From assembly GCF_006874465.1 (NCBI RefSeq), contig NZ_VIRL01000004.1, positions 310,001 to 374,000 of the forward strand: a stretch of DNA of 64,000 bases. The letters run 5' to 3'. Positions 33,328 through 41,346 of this stretch are shown here, in pieces (the first letter of the stretch is position 1; each line of letters opens with the position of its first letter). The position numbers were made by a program, and so were the translations under genes. This DNA is from Microbispora bryophytorum (GTDB lineage: Bacteria > Actinomycetota > Actinomycetes > Streptosporangiales > Streptosporangiaceae). The notes beneath the pieces were generated by a model. The model was not told the origin of the DNA. It did not search any database and worked only from the letters and a program-made list of their open reading frames with translations.

Positions 33328-33492
33328 GACCTCGGGGGGCGGCGACCACCTCGACCCCCTTCGCCGGCTCCGGCCGGAACAGCCGTTCGGCCCGCACGGT
33401 CGCGCCGGCGGACGGCTCGCGGGTGACGAACCGGCTGAGGACCGGGCCGCACTCGTGCGGCCGGTCCATGCCGGTCGGGAACGTCCTGATGG

Positions 33493-34335
33493 TCAGGATT
33501 CGGTGGGGGTTCGCGCGGTCCGGGACGCCGCGAACGGAACGACGGCGGTGAGGTCGTGCCCCGCCAGCCCGGCCGCGACCGCGTCCGCGAGCAGGTCACG
33601 GGCGGCGGCGGTCACCGTCTGGTGGCTTCCCGGCCCCTCCGTGGCCAGCCGCAGGTCCTTGGCGGCCAGGCCGAGGGCGTACCTCGTCTCGAAGGGGCCC
33701 GACTCGACCACCGGCCGCAGCCGCTCCGCCAGCCCGGCCAGCGGCGTCGCCCCGAGGACGTCCAGGAGGGCGGTGCGGCCGACCCCGAGGCCGTCCGCGT
33801 AGGCCAGCGTCTCCGCGAGCCCTGCCTGGGCGGTCACCAGCGCGCTCATCACGGCGAGCTTGGTCGCGGCGCCCGATCCCGGCCCGCCCGCCTCGTGGAC
33901 CGTCCCGAAGACCCGCAGCACCTCCGACACGCGGTCGAGGTCCTCCGCGCGGCCCCCGGCGAGCACGGCCAGCGTTCCCTCGGCGGCCGGGCCCACGCTG
34001 CCCAGCACGGGGGCGTCGACCAGGCCCACACTCTCGGGGAGCAGGCCGCGCAGCCGCCGCACCGCGTCGGGGCCGATCGTGGACATCTCCACCAGCACCG
34101 ATCCCGGCCGCAGCCCCGGCAGCGCGGCCCGCACCACCTCGGACACGGCATCCGGATCACTCAACATGGTGATCACGATGTCCGCTCCGGCGACGGCCGC
34201 GGCGGGGGAGGGGGCCGCCTCCGCGCCCGGCATCTCCCGTGGCGTACGGTTCCACACAATCACCTTGTAACCGGCGGCGACGAGGCGGCCGGCCATCGGG
34301 ACACCCATACGCCCCAAACCAAGAAAAGCAATCAT
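33493..34335 (-). CDS. Beta-hydroxyacid dehydrogenase-family oxidoreductase
   Basis: A 280-residue NAD(P)-dependent enzyme of the 3-hydroxyisobutyrate/6-phosphogluconate dehydrogenase family. The dinucleotide motif is MIAFLGLGRMGVPMAGRLVA, followed by VIVWNRTP (a basic Arg after strand 2 suggests NADP). The substrate block is VDAPVLGSVGPAAEGTLAVL and the catalytic Lys lies in GSGAATKLAVMSALV, where the usual following Asn (KxxN) is Ser. It may therefore belong to the imine-reductase-like or glyoxylate-reductase-like branch. The ATG at 34335 is used; the frame is open upstream through the LysR gene. Divergent from a LysR regulator, its probable controller. Confidence 0.83.
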   Translation of the reverse strand: MIAFLGLGRMGVPMAGRLVAAGYKVIVWNRTPREMPGAEAAPSPAAAVAGADIVITMLSDPDAVSEVVRAALPGLRPGSVLVEMSTIGPDAVRRLRGLLPESVGLVDAPVLGSVGPAAEGTLAVLAGGRAEDLDRVSEVLRVFGTVHEAGGPGSGAATKLAVMSALVTAQAGLAETLAYADGLGVGRTALLDVLGATPLAGLAERLRPVVESGPFETRYALGLAAKDLRLATEGPGSHQTVTAAARDLLADAVAAGLAGHDLTAVVPFAASRTARTPTES

Positions 34336-34434
34336 GTCCTGGACATTATTGGAGGGGGAAACCACTCCACCAGCGACTAGATTGCATGGCGTCCATTCCC
34401 TTCGCTTGTGGATCCCCTGCCTCACGGATGGAGC

Positions 34435-35322
34435 ATGTTCGACACCGACGCGCTTGTTCTGCTCGACGTCGTGGCCCGGACGGGGTCGTTCACGGCCGCC
34501 GCGATCCAGCTCAACTACACCCAGTCGGCCGTGTCCCGGCGCATCGCGTCCCTGGAGGCCCAGGCGGGCGGCCCGCTGTTCGCGCGGCTGCCCCGGGGGG
34601 TACGGCTGACGCCGGCGGGCCGGACGCTGCACCGCTACGCCCGCGAGGTGCTGGAGCGGCTCGGCCGGGCGGCGGAGGAGCTCGCCGCCATCCACCAGGG
34701 CAGCGGCGGGCGGCTGCGGGTCGGCGCGTTCGCCACGGCCAACGCCGTGCTGGTCCCCGCCGCCCTGCGCGACCTGCGGGCCTCCCGCCCCGAGGTGACG
34801 GTCGGCATGGTGGAGGGCCTGAGCACCGTGCTCATGGACGGACTCGGCCGCGCGGAGATCGACATCGCGGTGGTGAGCGACTATCCCTCCGGGCTGGGGG
34901 CCGGTCCCGAGGTGGAGGTCACCCGCCTGATGGAGGACGAACTGCTCGTCGCCCTCCCCGCCGACCATCCGCTGGCCGGGTGCGAGAAGGTGGACCTGCG
35001 CGACCTGCGTGACGAGAGCTGGATCGAGGGCGCACCTCCCGGCACCGTGACCATGCTCGGCGCCGCCTGCGCCCGGGCCGGCTTCGCGCCCAGGGTCGAA
35101 CTGCGGATCGGGGAGTGGACCGGCAAGCTCGGCTATGTGGCCGCGGGGCTCGGGGTGACGCTGGTGCCGGCCATGGCCGCGCCCGCCGTACGCGGGGACG
35201 TGGCGCTGCGGTCGCTCGGCGAGTTCGCGCCGCGCCGCACCGTGTACGCCGCCCTGCCGCGCAGGGCCCCGCTCCCGGCCGCCCGCGCGCTGCTCGGCCT
35301 GCTGACCCGGCGGGCCGTCTGA
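34435..35322 (+). CDS. LysR-family transcriptional regulator
   Basis: A 295-residue LysR-type regulator. The helix-turn-helix is in VVARTGSFTAAAIQLNYTQS with AVSRRIASLEAQAGGPLFAR following, and the co-inducer domain begins near GRLRVGAFATANAVLVPAAL. Late features such as ALPADHPLAG and YVAAGLGVTLVPAMA are typical of the family. It is divergent from the beta-hydroxyacid dehydrogenase gene with a 99-base gap, the classical LysR layout. The ATG at 34435 gives the normal N-terminus (FDTDALVLLDVV); a GTG at 34408 is in frame. Confidence 0.9.
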   Translation: MFDTDALVLLDVVARTGSFTAAAIQLNYTQSAVSRRIASLEAQAGGPLFARLPRGVRLTPAGRTLHRYAREVLERLGRAAEELAAIHQGSGGRLRVGAFATANAVLVPAALRDLRASRPEVTVGMVEGLSTVLMDGLGRAEIDIAVVSDYPSGLGAGPEVEVTRLMEDELLVALPADHPLAGCEKVDLRDLRDESWIEGAPPGTVTMLGAACARAGFAPRVELRIGEWTGKLGYVAAGLGVTLVPAMAAPAVRGDVALRSLGEFAPRRTVYAALPRRAPLPAARALLGLLTRRAV

Positions 35323-35372
35323 TTCACGGCTCCGGGAGCCACCCGGCCGCCCGGGGACGCGACAATGGACAC

Positions 35373-36386
35373 GTGTACGACGCCTTCGCCCACATCGGGG
35401 GATATCTGGCCACCGGCCTGCGGGAGGTGACCACCGACCTGGCCGCTCTCGACGGCTCCGGCTGGTGGGCGGTGGTCGTGTCGTACGAGGGGAAGGTCGT
35501 CTGCGCGCGGTTCGACACGGTGCGGCCCGCGCCGCTGCCCACGCCGCGCGGCCGGTGGCGGGGACCCGACCCCGGCGCCTGGGGCACGTCCCTCGACCGG
35601 GAGGGGTATGAGCGGGGCGTCCGGCGGATCAGGGACTACATCGAGCGGGGAGAGGTCTACCAGGCCAACCTCTGCCGCATCCTGTCCGCGCCGCTGCCCA
35701 CGCCGGACGTGGACCCCCTCGCCCTCGCCGTACGGCTGGCGGAGGGCAACCCCGCGCCGTACGCGGCCGTCGTGGGCGTGCCGGGGCTGACGGTCGTGTC
35801 GGCCTCGCCGGAGCTGTACCTGTCCAGGAGCGGCGCGGTGGTCGAGTCCCGGCCGATCAAGGGCACCGGCGTGACGGCGGACGACCTCCTCGACAAGGAC
35901 TACGCCGAGAACCTCATGATCGTCGACCTGGTCCGCAACGACCTCGGCCGCGTGGCGGAGGTAGGCTCGGTGAGCGTGCCCTCGCTGTTCGTGGTCGAGG
36001 AGCACCCCGGGCTCGTGCACCTGGTGTCCACGGTGAGGGCGCGGCTGGCCGGCGGCGTCGGCTGGCCGGAGCTGATCACCGCCACCTTCCCCCCGGGTTC
36101 GGTGACCGGAGCGCCGAAGTCCTCGGCGCTGCGGATCATCAACGAGCTCGAACCGGAGCCCCGCGGGCCGTACTGTGGGGCCGTGGGCTGGGTCGACGCC
36201 GACCGGCGCGAGGGGGCGCTGGCGGTCGGCATCCGCACCTTCTGGATCGAGCACGACAGGATCCGGTTCGGTACGGGCGCGGGCATCACCTGGGGGTCCG
36301 ACCCCCGAAGGGAATGGCACGAGACCGAGCTCAAGGCCGCCCGGCTCATCGGCCTCGCGTCCGCGGGCGGGCCGCGACATCGGTAA
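35373..36386 (+). CDS. pabB: Aminodeoxychorismate synthase component I-like enzyme
   Basis: A 337-residue chorismate-utilising enzyme. It lacks the long N-terminal domain of many TrpE/PabB proteins and starts close to the core. Blocks seen: YIERGEVYQANLCRILS, VVSASPELYLSRSGAVVES, RPIKGTGVTADD (catalytic Lys region), NLMIVDLVRNDLGRVAEVGS, and TFPPGSVTGAPKSSALRII. With pabC 15 bases downstream it should make 4-aminobenzoate for folate or a secondary metabolite. No glutaminase (pabA) is adjacent, so it must borrow one or use free ammonia. Start GTG 35373; the open frame extends into the LysR gene. Confidence 0.85.
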   Translation: MYDAFAHIGGYLATGLREVTTDLAALDGSGWWAVVVSYEGKVVCARFDTVRPAPLPTPRGRWRGPDPGAWGTSLDREGYERGVRRIRDYIERGEVYQANLCRILSAPLPTPDVDPLALAVRLAEGNPAPYAAVVGVPGLTVVSASPELYLSRSGAVVESRPIKGTGVTADDLLDKDYAENLMIVDLVRNDLGRVAEVGSVSVPSLFVVEEHPGLVHLVSTVRARLAGGVGWPELITATFPPGSVTGAPKSSALRIINELEPEPRGPYCGAVGWVDADRREGALAVGIRTFWIEHDRIRFGTGAGITWGSDPRREWHETELKAARLIGLASAGGPRHR

Positions 36387-36401
36387 CGAACGGAGCAGGA
36401 G

Positions 36402-37232
36402 ATGTCTGTACCCATCTGGGTGAACGGGGAGCTGTACGAGCCCGACAAGGCCGTGGTCTCGGTGTACGACCACGGGCTGATGGTCGGCGACGGCGTGTTC
36501 GAGACGGTCAAGGCGGTGAACGGGGAGTCCTTCGCGCTGACCCGCCACCTCGACCGGCTGGCGCTGTCGGCCAAGCGGATGGACCTGCCCGAGCCCGACC
36601 TCGCCGCGATCGCCGACGGCGTGCGCCGTTGCCTGGCGGCCGCGCCGAAGTGGCCGCTGGCGCGCATCAGGATCACCTACACCAGCGGCCCCGGGCCGCT
36701 CGGCTCCGACCGGGGGTCGGCCGGCACGAGCGCGATCGCCATCGTGGGCGAGCAGGCGCCGTTCCCCGCCACCGCCGACGTCGTCGTGGTGCCCTGGCCC
36801 CGCAACGAGCGCGGCGCGCTGTCCGGCGTCAAGAGCACCTCCTACGGCGACAACGCCAAGGCCCTGGCCTACGCCAAGGAGCGCGGCGGCGCCGAGGCGA
36901 TCTTCGAGAACCTCGCCGGAAACCTGTGCGAGGGCACCGGAAGCAACATCTTCTTCGTCACCGGCGGCCGCCTGATCACCCCGACGCTCTCCTCCGGCTG
37001 CCTGGCCGGCGTCACCCGCGCGCTCGCCCTCGAATGGTGCGGCGGCGAGGAGGCCGACGTGCCGATCTCGGCGCTGTACGAGGCCGAGGAGGCGTTCCTC
37101 ACCTCCACGACCCGTGACATCCAGCCGATCAGGGCCGTGGACGGCAAGGTGCTGCCGCAGGCGCCCGGGCCGGTCACGCTGGAGGCCATGAAGGTCTTCG
37201 CCGAGCGTTCGGCGGCCGACCTCGACCCGTGA
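36402..37232 (+). CDS. pabC: Aminodeoxychorismate lyase-like class IV aminotransferase
   Basis: A 276-residue PLP enzyme of fold type IV. VYDHGLMVGDGVFETVKAVN is the family opening and RHLDRLALSAKRM follows. The PLP-binding Lys sits in SGVKSTSYGDNAKALAYA, and NLCEGTGSNIFFV with the later EEAFLTSTTRDIQPI are conserved phosphate- and carboxylate-contact regions. A branched-chain or D-amino-acid aminotransferase has the same fold, but the pabB neighbour 15 bases upstream favours the lyase that releases pyruvate and 4-aminobenzoate. GGAG precedes the ATG. Confidence 0.85.
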   Translation: MSVPIWVNGELYEPDKAVVSVYDHGLMVGDGVFETVKAVNGESFALTRHLDRLALSAKRMDLPEPDLAAIADGVRRCLAAAPKWPLARIRITYTSGPGPLGSDRGSAGTSAIAIVGEQAPFPATADVVVVPWPRNERGALSGVKSTSYGDNAKALAYAKERGGAEAIFENLAGNLCEGTGSNIFFVTGGRLITPTLSSGCLAGVTRALALEWCGGEEADVPISALYEAEEAFLTSTTRDIQPIRAVDGKVLPQAPGPVTLEAMKVFAERSAADLDP

Positions 37233-37235
37233 TCC

Positions 37236-38618
37236 TCAGTACGGGCGCTGGCTCTGGGCGTTGAGCTCCTCCAGGCGCACGGCCTTGGCGGGATCGGTCC
37301 GGGGGTCGTCGAGGCGCAGCACGTCGAGGCCGTTGGTGATGTCGCTGGAGTAGATGTAGCCGTTGTAGTAATAGGCCGACCAGGAGCCGCCGAGGTGAAG
37401 ATCCGGCGGCAGCGGTCCGCGCTCGAAGTAGGCGATCTCCTGGGGATGGGCGGAGTCGGTGAAGTCCCAGACCGAGACTCCGCCCATGTACCACCCCTGG
37501 ACCATCACGTCGCGGCCCGGGACGGGCACCAGCGCGCCGTTGTGGGCCACGCAGTTCTCCTCGGCGCTCTGGACCCGCGGGATCTTGAAGTAGCCCTGCC
37601 GGACGAGCCTGCGCTCCGGCGTCAGGGTGTAGATCGCGTCGGCTCCCTTGGTCGCGCTGACCGAGGGCAGGCAGGTGGCGGCCATCCCGCCGCCCATCTC
37701 GTCGCTGAAGACGACCTTGGTGCCCTCGTTGTCGAACGTGGCCGAGTGCCAGATGGAGAAGTTCTTCTCGTCGCGCACGGTCTGCAGCAGCGTGGGGTGC
37801 ACCGGGTCGGAGATGTCCAGCAGGACGCCGTCGCCGAAGCAGGCGCCCGCGGCCAGGTCCTTGTCGGGGTAGACGGTGATGTCGTGGCAGCCGCCCGTCT
37901 CCTCCTCGCCCGCCGGCCTGCCCGCGAACAGCTCGGGCTTGGCCACGACCCGCGCCTGCCCGGGGTCGGCGACGGGAACCTCCACGATCGAAATGTTCTG
38001 GTGGGGTGGCCGGCAGTTCGTCGTGTCCGGTTCCGGGCCGGGGGAGGAGACGTACAGGTAGACCGTGCCCGCGTCGCTGCCCGGCACGACGGCGTGCGTG
38101 TGGGAGCCGCACTCGGTGCGTACGGCCTTGAGGTAGCGCGGGTGGGTCTTGTCGGAGATGTCGAAGACGCGGATGCCCTCCCACGCTCCCGCGGCCGCCG
38201 GGTCTCCGGCGTCGCTCGCGCAGGTGTCGTCCGTACGGGGTTCGTCCACCGACAGGAACAGCAGGTCGCCGGAGACCGAGATGTCGTTCTGCCCGCCGGG
38301 GCACCGCACCCGGGCGACGGCCTTGGGGTGCTCGGGGTCGCCGATGTCGTGCACCGTGAAGCCCCCGTAGTTGCCCACGAACGCGTAGCGGCCCTGGAAG
38401 GCCATGTCGGTGCCCCAGTCGTCCGGGCCGTCGAACGGCGCCGCCAGGGGAACGTTGGCGACCAGCGTCATGTTGGGGCTGTGCCTGATCTCGTCTTGGC
38501 CCGGGATGCCGGTCGGGGCGGCCGCCGGGGACGACGCGGGCTCCTCTTCGGAGGCGCAGGCCGGGGCCAGGAGGACGACGGCCGCCACCAGCACGGCCTT
38601 CAGCCTCGCTCTGCTCAC
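37236..38618 (-). CDS. LVIVD-repeat beta-propeller lipoprotein
   Basis: A 460-residue exported protein. The signal peptide RARLKAVLVAAVVLLAPACAS ends at a Cys (LAPA-C), a plausible though not ideal lipobox. The body is built of LVIVD-type repeats: AFVGNYGGFTVHDIGDPEHP, GIRVFDISDKTHPRYL, GVLLDISDPVHPTLLQTV and GVSVWDFTDSAHPQEIAYF, giving a beta-propeller on the outer membrane face. No catalytic site is evident. The GTG at 38618 is preferred (GGGGGCGAT directly upstream, short n-region); ATGs at 38645 and 38642 are possible. Divergent from a DUF305 lipoprotein gene, with about 40 bases between starts. Confidence 0.82.
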   Translation of the reverse strand: MSRARLKAVLVAAVVLLAPACASEEEPASSPAAAPTGIPGQDEIRHSPNMTLVANVPLAAPFDGPDDWGTDMAFQGRYAFVGNYGGFTVHDIGDPEHPKAVARVRCPGGQNDISVSGDLLFLSVDEPRTDDTCASDAGDPAAAGAWEGIRVFDISDKTHPRYLKAVRTECGSHTHAVVPGSDAGTVYLYVSSPGPEPDTTNCRPPHQNISIVEVPVADPGQARVVAKPELFAGRPAGEEETGGCHDITVYPDKDLAAGACFGDGVLLDISDPVHPTLLQTVRDEKNFSIWHSATFDNEGTKVVFSDEMGGGMAATCLPSVSATKGADAIYTLTPERRLVRQGYFKIPRVQSAEENCVAHNGALVPVPGRDVMVQGWYMGGVSVWDFTDSAHPQEIAYFERGPLPPDLHLGGSWSAYYYNGYIYSSDITNGLDVLRLDDPRTDPAKAVRLEELNAQSQRPY

Positions 38619-38659
38619 ATCGCCCCCAAGTCCGCGGATCATCACCCACTATGGAAGTT

Positions 38660-39385
38660 ATGTCGAGCCCGGGGCCGGTGCGGACCGGATTGGTAACGGT
38701 TGTGCTGGCAGTTGCGCCGGTACTGGCCGCTTGCGCACCCGAGGCCGCTCCACCGGCGCGCGCCGACGCCCAGGTGATCGCCCCCGGCGCCCCCGGGCAG
38801 TCCGAGTCCCCGCCGGCCCGCGCACGGGCGGCGGAGGGGCCGGTGGCGGCGGACGTGCGGTTCGCCGAGGAGATGATCCCGCATCACCGGCAGGCGCTGG
38901 AGATGGCCGGCCTGGCCGCGGCGCGCACCGGGGACCCGCTGGTGACGGCGGTGGCGAATCGCGTGGTGGACGGGCAGCGCCCGGAGATCGCCGTGATGGA
39001 GTCGTGGCTGCGGAGCCTGGGCCGCACCCCGCCGCCCGCGCACGATCACAGTACGGGTGACCACGGGATGAGCGGCTACGGCATGGCGAGCGAAGAGGAG
39101 CTCACCCGCCTGCGTACGGCGCGGGGGCACGCCTTCGACACGCTGTTCCTCACGCTGATGATCCGGCACCACGAGGGCGCGGTCGGCATGGCGGCGCTGG
39201 AACTGCGCCGGGGACGGGACCGGGCCATGCGGGCGATGGCCCAGGACGTCATGTCCGGCCAGCAGATCGAGATCGCGCGGATGCGGGGGATCGAGCGGAG
39301 GCTGGGCCAGGGAGTGTCTGACAAATGCTGCCCGTCGCCGCCTGTGCCAGGCACGGCTGGGCGCGATTCGTCAGACACCGCCTGA
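38660..39385 (+). CDS. DUF305 (ferritin-like) lipoprotein
   Basis: About 241 residues: signal peptide VRTGLVTVVLAVAPVLAAC with lipobox LAAC, then a Pro/Ala linker, then two DUF305 halves. Each half carries the His-rich helix expected of the fold: FAEEMIPHHRQALEMAGLAA and LTLMIRHHEGAVGMAALELR. Such proteins are suspected of metal binding. The last 30 residues (from about VSDKCCPSPP) are coded by an imperfect 65-bp inverted repeat and look like a late extension. The ATG at 38660 is preceded by GGAAG; ATG 38651 is an alternative. Shares a divergent promoter region with the LVIVD lipoprotein. Confidence 0.83.
   Translation: MSSPGPVRTGLVTVVLAVAPVLAACAPEAAPPARADAQVIAPGAPGQSESPPARARAAEGPVAADVRFAEEMIPHHRQALEMAGLAAARTGDPLVTAVANRVVDGQRPEIAVMESWLRSLGRTPPPAHDHSTGDHGMSGYGMASEEELTRLRTARGHAFDTLFLTLMIRHHEGAVGMAALELRRGRDRAMRAMAQDVMSGQQIEIARMRGIERRLGQGVSDKCCPSPPVPGTAGRDSSDTA
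39314..39378. repeat. 65-bp imperfect inverted repeat, MITE- or terminator-like
   Basis: GTGTCTGACAAAT (39314-39326) and ATTCGTCAGACAC (39366-39378) match in 12 of 13 positions as inverted ends, with an inner palindrome GTGCCAGGCAC. It forms the end of the DUF305 reading frame, which stops at 39385. A 15-base unit beginning GTTAGGAGCTCC is directly duplicated right after it (39391-39417). Confidence 0.5.
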
Positions 39386-39406
39386 GTCTCGTTAGGAGCT
39401 CCGTCG

Positions 39407-39823
39407 TTAGGAGCTCCAGAGCATGTTGGTGAGCTCCTCGTCCAAGTCCATGAAGTCGGTCTCACGACCGGCTGAGACGAGCTCGTAGGTCCGATGCAGG
39501 AACTCGGTGAGAGGGGCCAGAGGCACCTCGAACAGGGCCTGGCCGAAGGGCGAGGTGAGGCTGATGTTGAGCGTCCGCTCACCGTCCGAACGGGCCGGCC
39601 ACACCTGGACGTCTCCGTCTCCCACGCGCCGCACGATGCCCACGGTCAGCAGCTCACGGGCGAAGATCCACTCGACCGGCTCGTCATTCCCCACGTGGAA
39701 GGCCATCCGGATGGCGTACGGGTCCTCGGCCGTGTAGCTGAGGCCGGCGAGCAGGGGGACGGTCGTACGGTCGGGGACCACAAGCCGAAGGCCCAGCTCG
39801 GCAGAGACGGTGGTGCTGTTCAT
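39407..39823 (-). CDS. ssgB: SsgB-like sporulation/cell-division regulator
   Basis: A 138-residue SsgA-like protein (SALP). The length and motifs match SsgB: AELGLRLVVPDRTTVPLLAG, DPYAIRMAFHVGNDEPVEW, IFARELLTVGIVR, GDGDVQVWPAR and FMDLDEELTNML. In Streptomyces SsgB marks septum sites and recruits FtsZ during sporulation; here it implies a spore-forming host. The ATG at 39823 has AAAGG eleven bases upstream. The final codons and stop (GGAGCTCCTAAC on this strand) are duplicated just downstream. Monocistronic. Confidence 0.87.
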   Translation of the reverse strand: MNSTTVSAELGLRLVVPDRTTVPLLAGLSYTAEDPYAIRMAFHVGNDEPVEWIFARELLTVGIVRRVGDGDVQVWPARSDGERTLNISLTSPFGQALFEVPLAPLTEFLHRTYELVSAGRETDFMDLDEELTNMLWSS

Positions 39824-40288
39824 CGTCAGCCAAACCTTTTCGTCGTCGGGTCCCCTGTCAGGGGCTTTCACTGCGTCTTCACTGTGCGGTCGGGCCTCGC
39901 CGGGCGTTGGTGCTACGAGACGAACGAAGAGACCCGTAGGAAAGATTCCGCCTCCAGGCCCTTCTGTAACGCAGATCACAGCTTGACATTCGGTCATCTA
40001 CCAGCTCAAACATCACCAACAGGCTTGTCCTTACCTCTGCTTTGCGTGTCGGCGGGGCCGCGCCGGCGATGCCATTGCGGGCGAATGATCTCAGGTCGTG
40101 CGTATAGGTCGAGCATGGAGCATCACGATGCTATGACACCACACCCCCACGCCGGGGATGGTCTGGCGAACCTTTCGAAGGTGTTGACGAAGGCGGGACG
40201 ATCGAGCCGACCGGTCCGTGCTTTCGCCACCACCCCCTCGAGTGCGGTATGGTTTTCCCCGTCGGCGCCGCAAGGCGCAGACGATCCC
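39824..40288. other. 465-bp intergenic region between ssgB and tRNA-Val
   Basis: It holds the ssgB upstream region and the promoter side of the tRNA-Val(CAC) gene. It is less GC-rich than its surroundings by eye. I see no convincing coding frame. A TTGACG hexamer at 40184-40189 has no partner at the right distance. Confidence 0.5.
40248..40253 (+). promoter_or_regulatory. Probable -10 element of tRNA-Val(CAC)
   Basis: TATGGT at 40248-40253 stands 35 bases before the mature tRNA start, followed by a T-rich run. No good -35 is visible, so this is tentative. Confidence 0.35.
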
Positions 40289-40360
40289 GGGCGATTAGCT
40301 CAGCGGGAGAGCGCTTCGTTCACACCGAAGAGGTCACTGGTTCGATCCCAGTATCGCCCA
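40289..40360 (+). tRNA. tRNA-Val (CAC), integration target
   Basis: Acceptor GGGCGAT/ATCGCCC, D-stem GCTC/GAGC, anticodon stem CTTCG/CGAAG with loop TTCACAC (anticodon CAC), T-stem ACTGG/CCAGT, discriminator A; 72 nt. No CCA follows (the next bases are CAC), unlike both downstream partial copies, which do read CCA. That suggests its 3' flank was replaced by an integration event. Confidence 0.95.
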
Positions 40361-40361
40361 C
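40319..40361 (+). repeat. att core copy 1 (inside tRNA-Val)
   Basis: This 43-base core runs from TTCACACCGAAGAGG to the end of the tRNA plus one C. It recurs without a mismatch at 40507 and 42041. Confidence 0.85.
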
Positions 40362-40369
40362 ACGATCAA

Positions 40370-40404
40370 GGCCCGTCGGAGACCACATCTCCAACGGGCC
40401 TTTT
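40370..40404 (+). terminator. Terminator behind att copy 1
   Basis: GGCCCGT-CGGAGA pairs with TCTCCA-ACGGGCC (one mismatch in 13) and is followed by TTTT at 40401-40404. It ends the tRNA transcript. Read on the minus strand the same bases encode a tail (EQRKGPLEMWSPTGL) resembling the end of the integrase fragment at 42099. Confidence 0.8.
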
Positions 40405-40474
40405 CGCTGTTCAAAGCTTTGGCCTCTAGCCGCTCGGGCCGCCCCCCCGTAGAGATCAGCGGCGGGGAGGACTG

Positions 40475-40551
40475 TTTGATCCAGGTCGGCGGTGTGGCCG
40501 ATCTGCTTCACACCGAAGAGGTCACTGGTTCGATCCCAGTATCGCCCACCA
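40475..40551 (+). repeat. 77-bp repeat holding att core copy 2
   Basis: This 77-base block matches 42009-42085 with one substitution (GGTGTGG against GGTCTGG). It consists of a 32-base arm, the 43-base core and the first bases of a CCA end. Confidence 0.85.
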
Positions 40552-40568
40552 TGTTCGTGCAGTTCAGG

Positions 40569-40602
40569 AGGCCGGGCCGCTGTCCAGCGGGTCGGCCTTT
40601 CA
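40569..40602 (+). terminator. Terminator behind att copy 2
   Basis: AGGCC pairs with GGCCT and, inside it, CCGCTG with CAGCGG, followed by TTT. It begins 20 bases after the core, as behind the other two copies. Confidence 0.6.
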
Positions 40603-40651
40603 CTTCGTCTGGGTGACTACTGTTCCGGTGCTCTATGGATCGGTTGCGTCA

Positions 40652-41263
40652 TCAGTCCATCCAGTGGAACCAGACGTCGAAGATCGAGTGGGGCGGTCCG
40701 TCGTCGAGGTTCGTGTCGATCCTCAAGTGGGGCAAGGCCGGTCGGCTGAGGAGACGAGGACCGACGAGGGCGATGCGGTGTCGATCCAGGACCTGGAAGA
40801 TCTGTTCGCAGCCCTTCTCCCATCCGGGGATCGGCATTTCGGTGACGGCGTTGAGGCAAGGCATGGAGTGGTACCCGTGACCGTCGGGGTGATGGGAGCG
40901 CTCGTCGGGCGACAGCACGCACGCGATCGGGGCGAGGCGGCACAACGCCACTGATAATCCTTGAACCGTCGTGTGGCCGTCTAGATCGACGCGACGAGCG
41001 GATCCGTTACGCCGGGTCAAGAAGACGTCCACGAACGACGCGTAGCCGGAGCCGTAGTGTCCGAACTCCGCGTGCTCCACGACCAGTTCGGGAACTCGAT
41101 TGAGATTGGCGACCACCCGGCGCAGGTACCCTTCCGCGGCCCGCACCCCACCTGCCCAGGCGCCTTCACGGCCTACCAATTCGTCCCGGGAAGCGCGGAT
41201 CTGCGAATCGCGATCGAAGAGGAAGGCCTCGACGTCGGCAGGTACGTGATCGTCCTTGCGCAT
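40652..41263 (-). CDS. Orphan hypothetical protein in the integration remnant
   Basis: A 203-residue soluble protein. Blocks include ELVVEHAEFGHYGSGYASFV, VDVFLTRRNGSARRVDLDGH and LRIDTNLDDGPPHSIFDVWF, with many His, Asp and Trp residues towards the C-terminus. I recognise neither family nor catalytic motif. It points away from the toxin-antitoxin pair, 83 bases from it, and lies within the interval bounded by att copies two and three, so it is cargo. The ATG at 41263 lacks a strong ribosome-binding site. Confidence 0.55.
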   Translation of the reverse strand: MRKDDHVPADVEAFLFDRDSQIRASRDELVGREGAWAGGVRAAEGYLRRVVANLNRVPELVVEHAEFGHYGSGYASFVDVFLTRRNGSARRVDLDGHTTVQGLSVALCRLAPIACVLSPDERSHHPDGHGYHSMPCLNAVTEMPIPGWEKGCEQIFQVLDRHRIALVGPRLLSRPALPHLRIDTNLDDGPPHSIFDVWFHWMD

Positions 41264-41346
41264 GCCGACAGTCTGCCGGACGATGTGAGCTGATCGATTC
41301 GGCGGAACATTCGGGGTGCCCCAGGCCGCGGCGGTAGCCTGATGGC

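Noticed and set aside
33098-33469. 123-residue minus-strand frame between hutH and the dehydrogenase
   Set aside because: Its first 45 codons look mildly coding, but the frame runs more than 200 bases antisense into hutH; at best a gene fragment.
39314-39378. The inverted repeat as ends of an insertion sequence
   Set aside because: Only 39 bases lie between the arms and no transposase is near; kept only as a MITE- or terminator-like repeat.
40507-40549. A second and third tRNA-Val gene at 40.5 and 42.0 kb
   Set aside because: Only the anticodon loop to 3' end is present; acceptor 5' half and D-arm are missing, so these are att copies, not tRNA genes.
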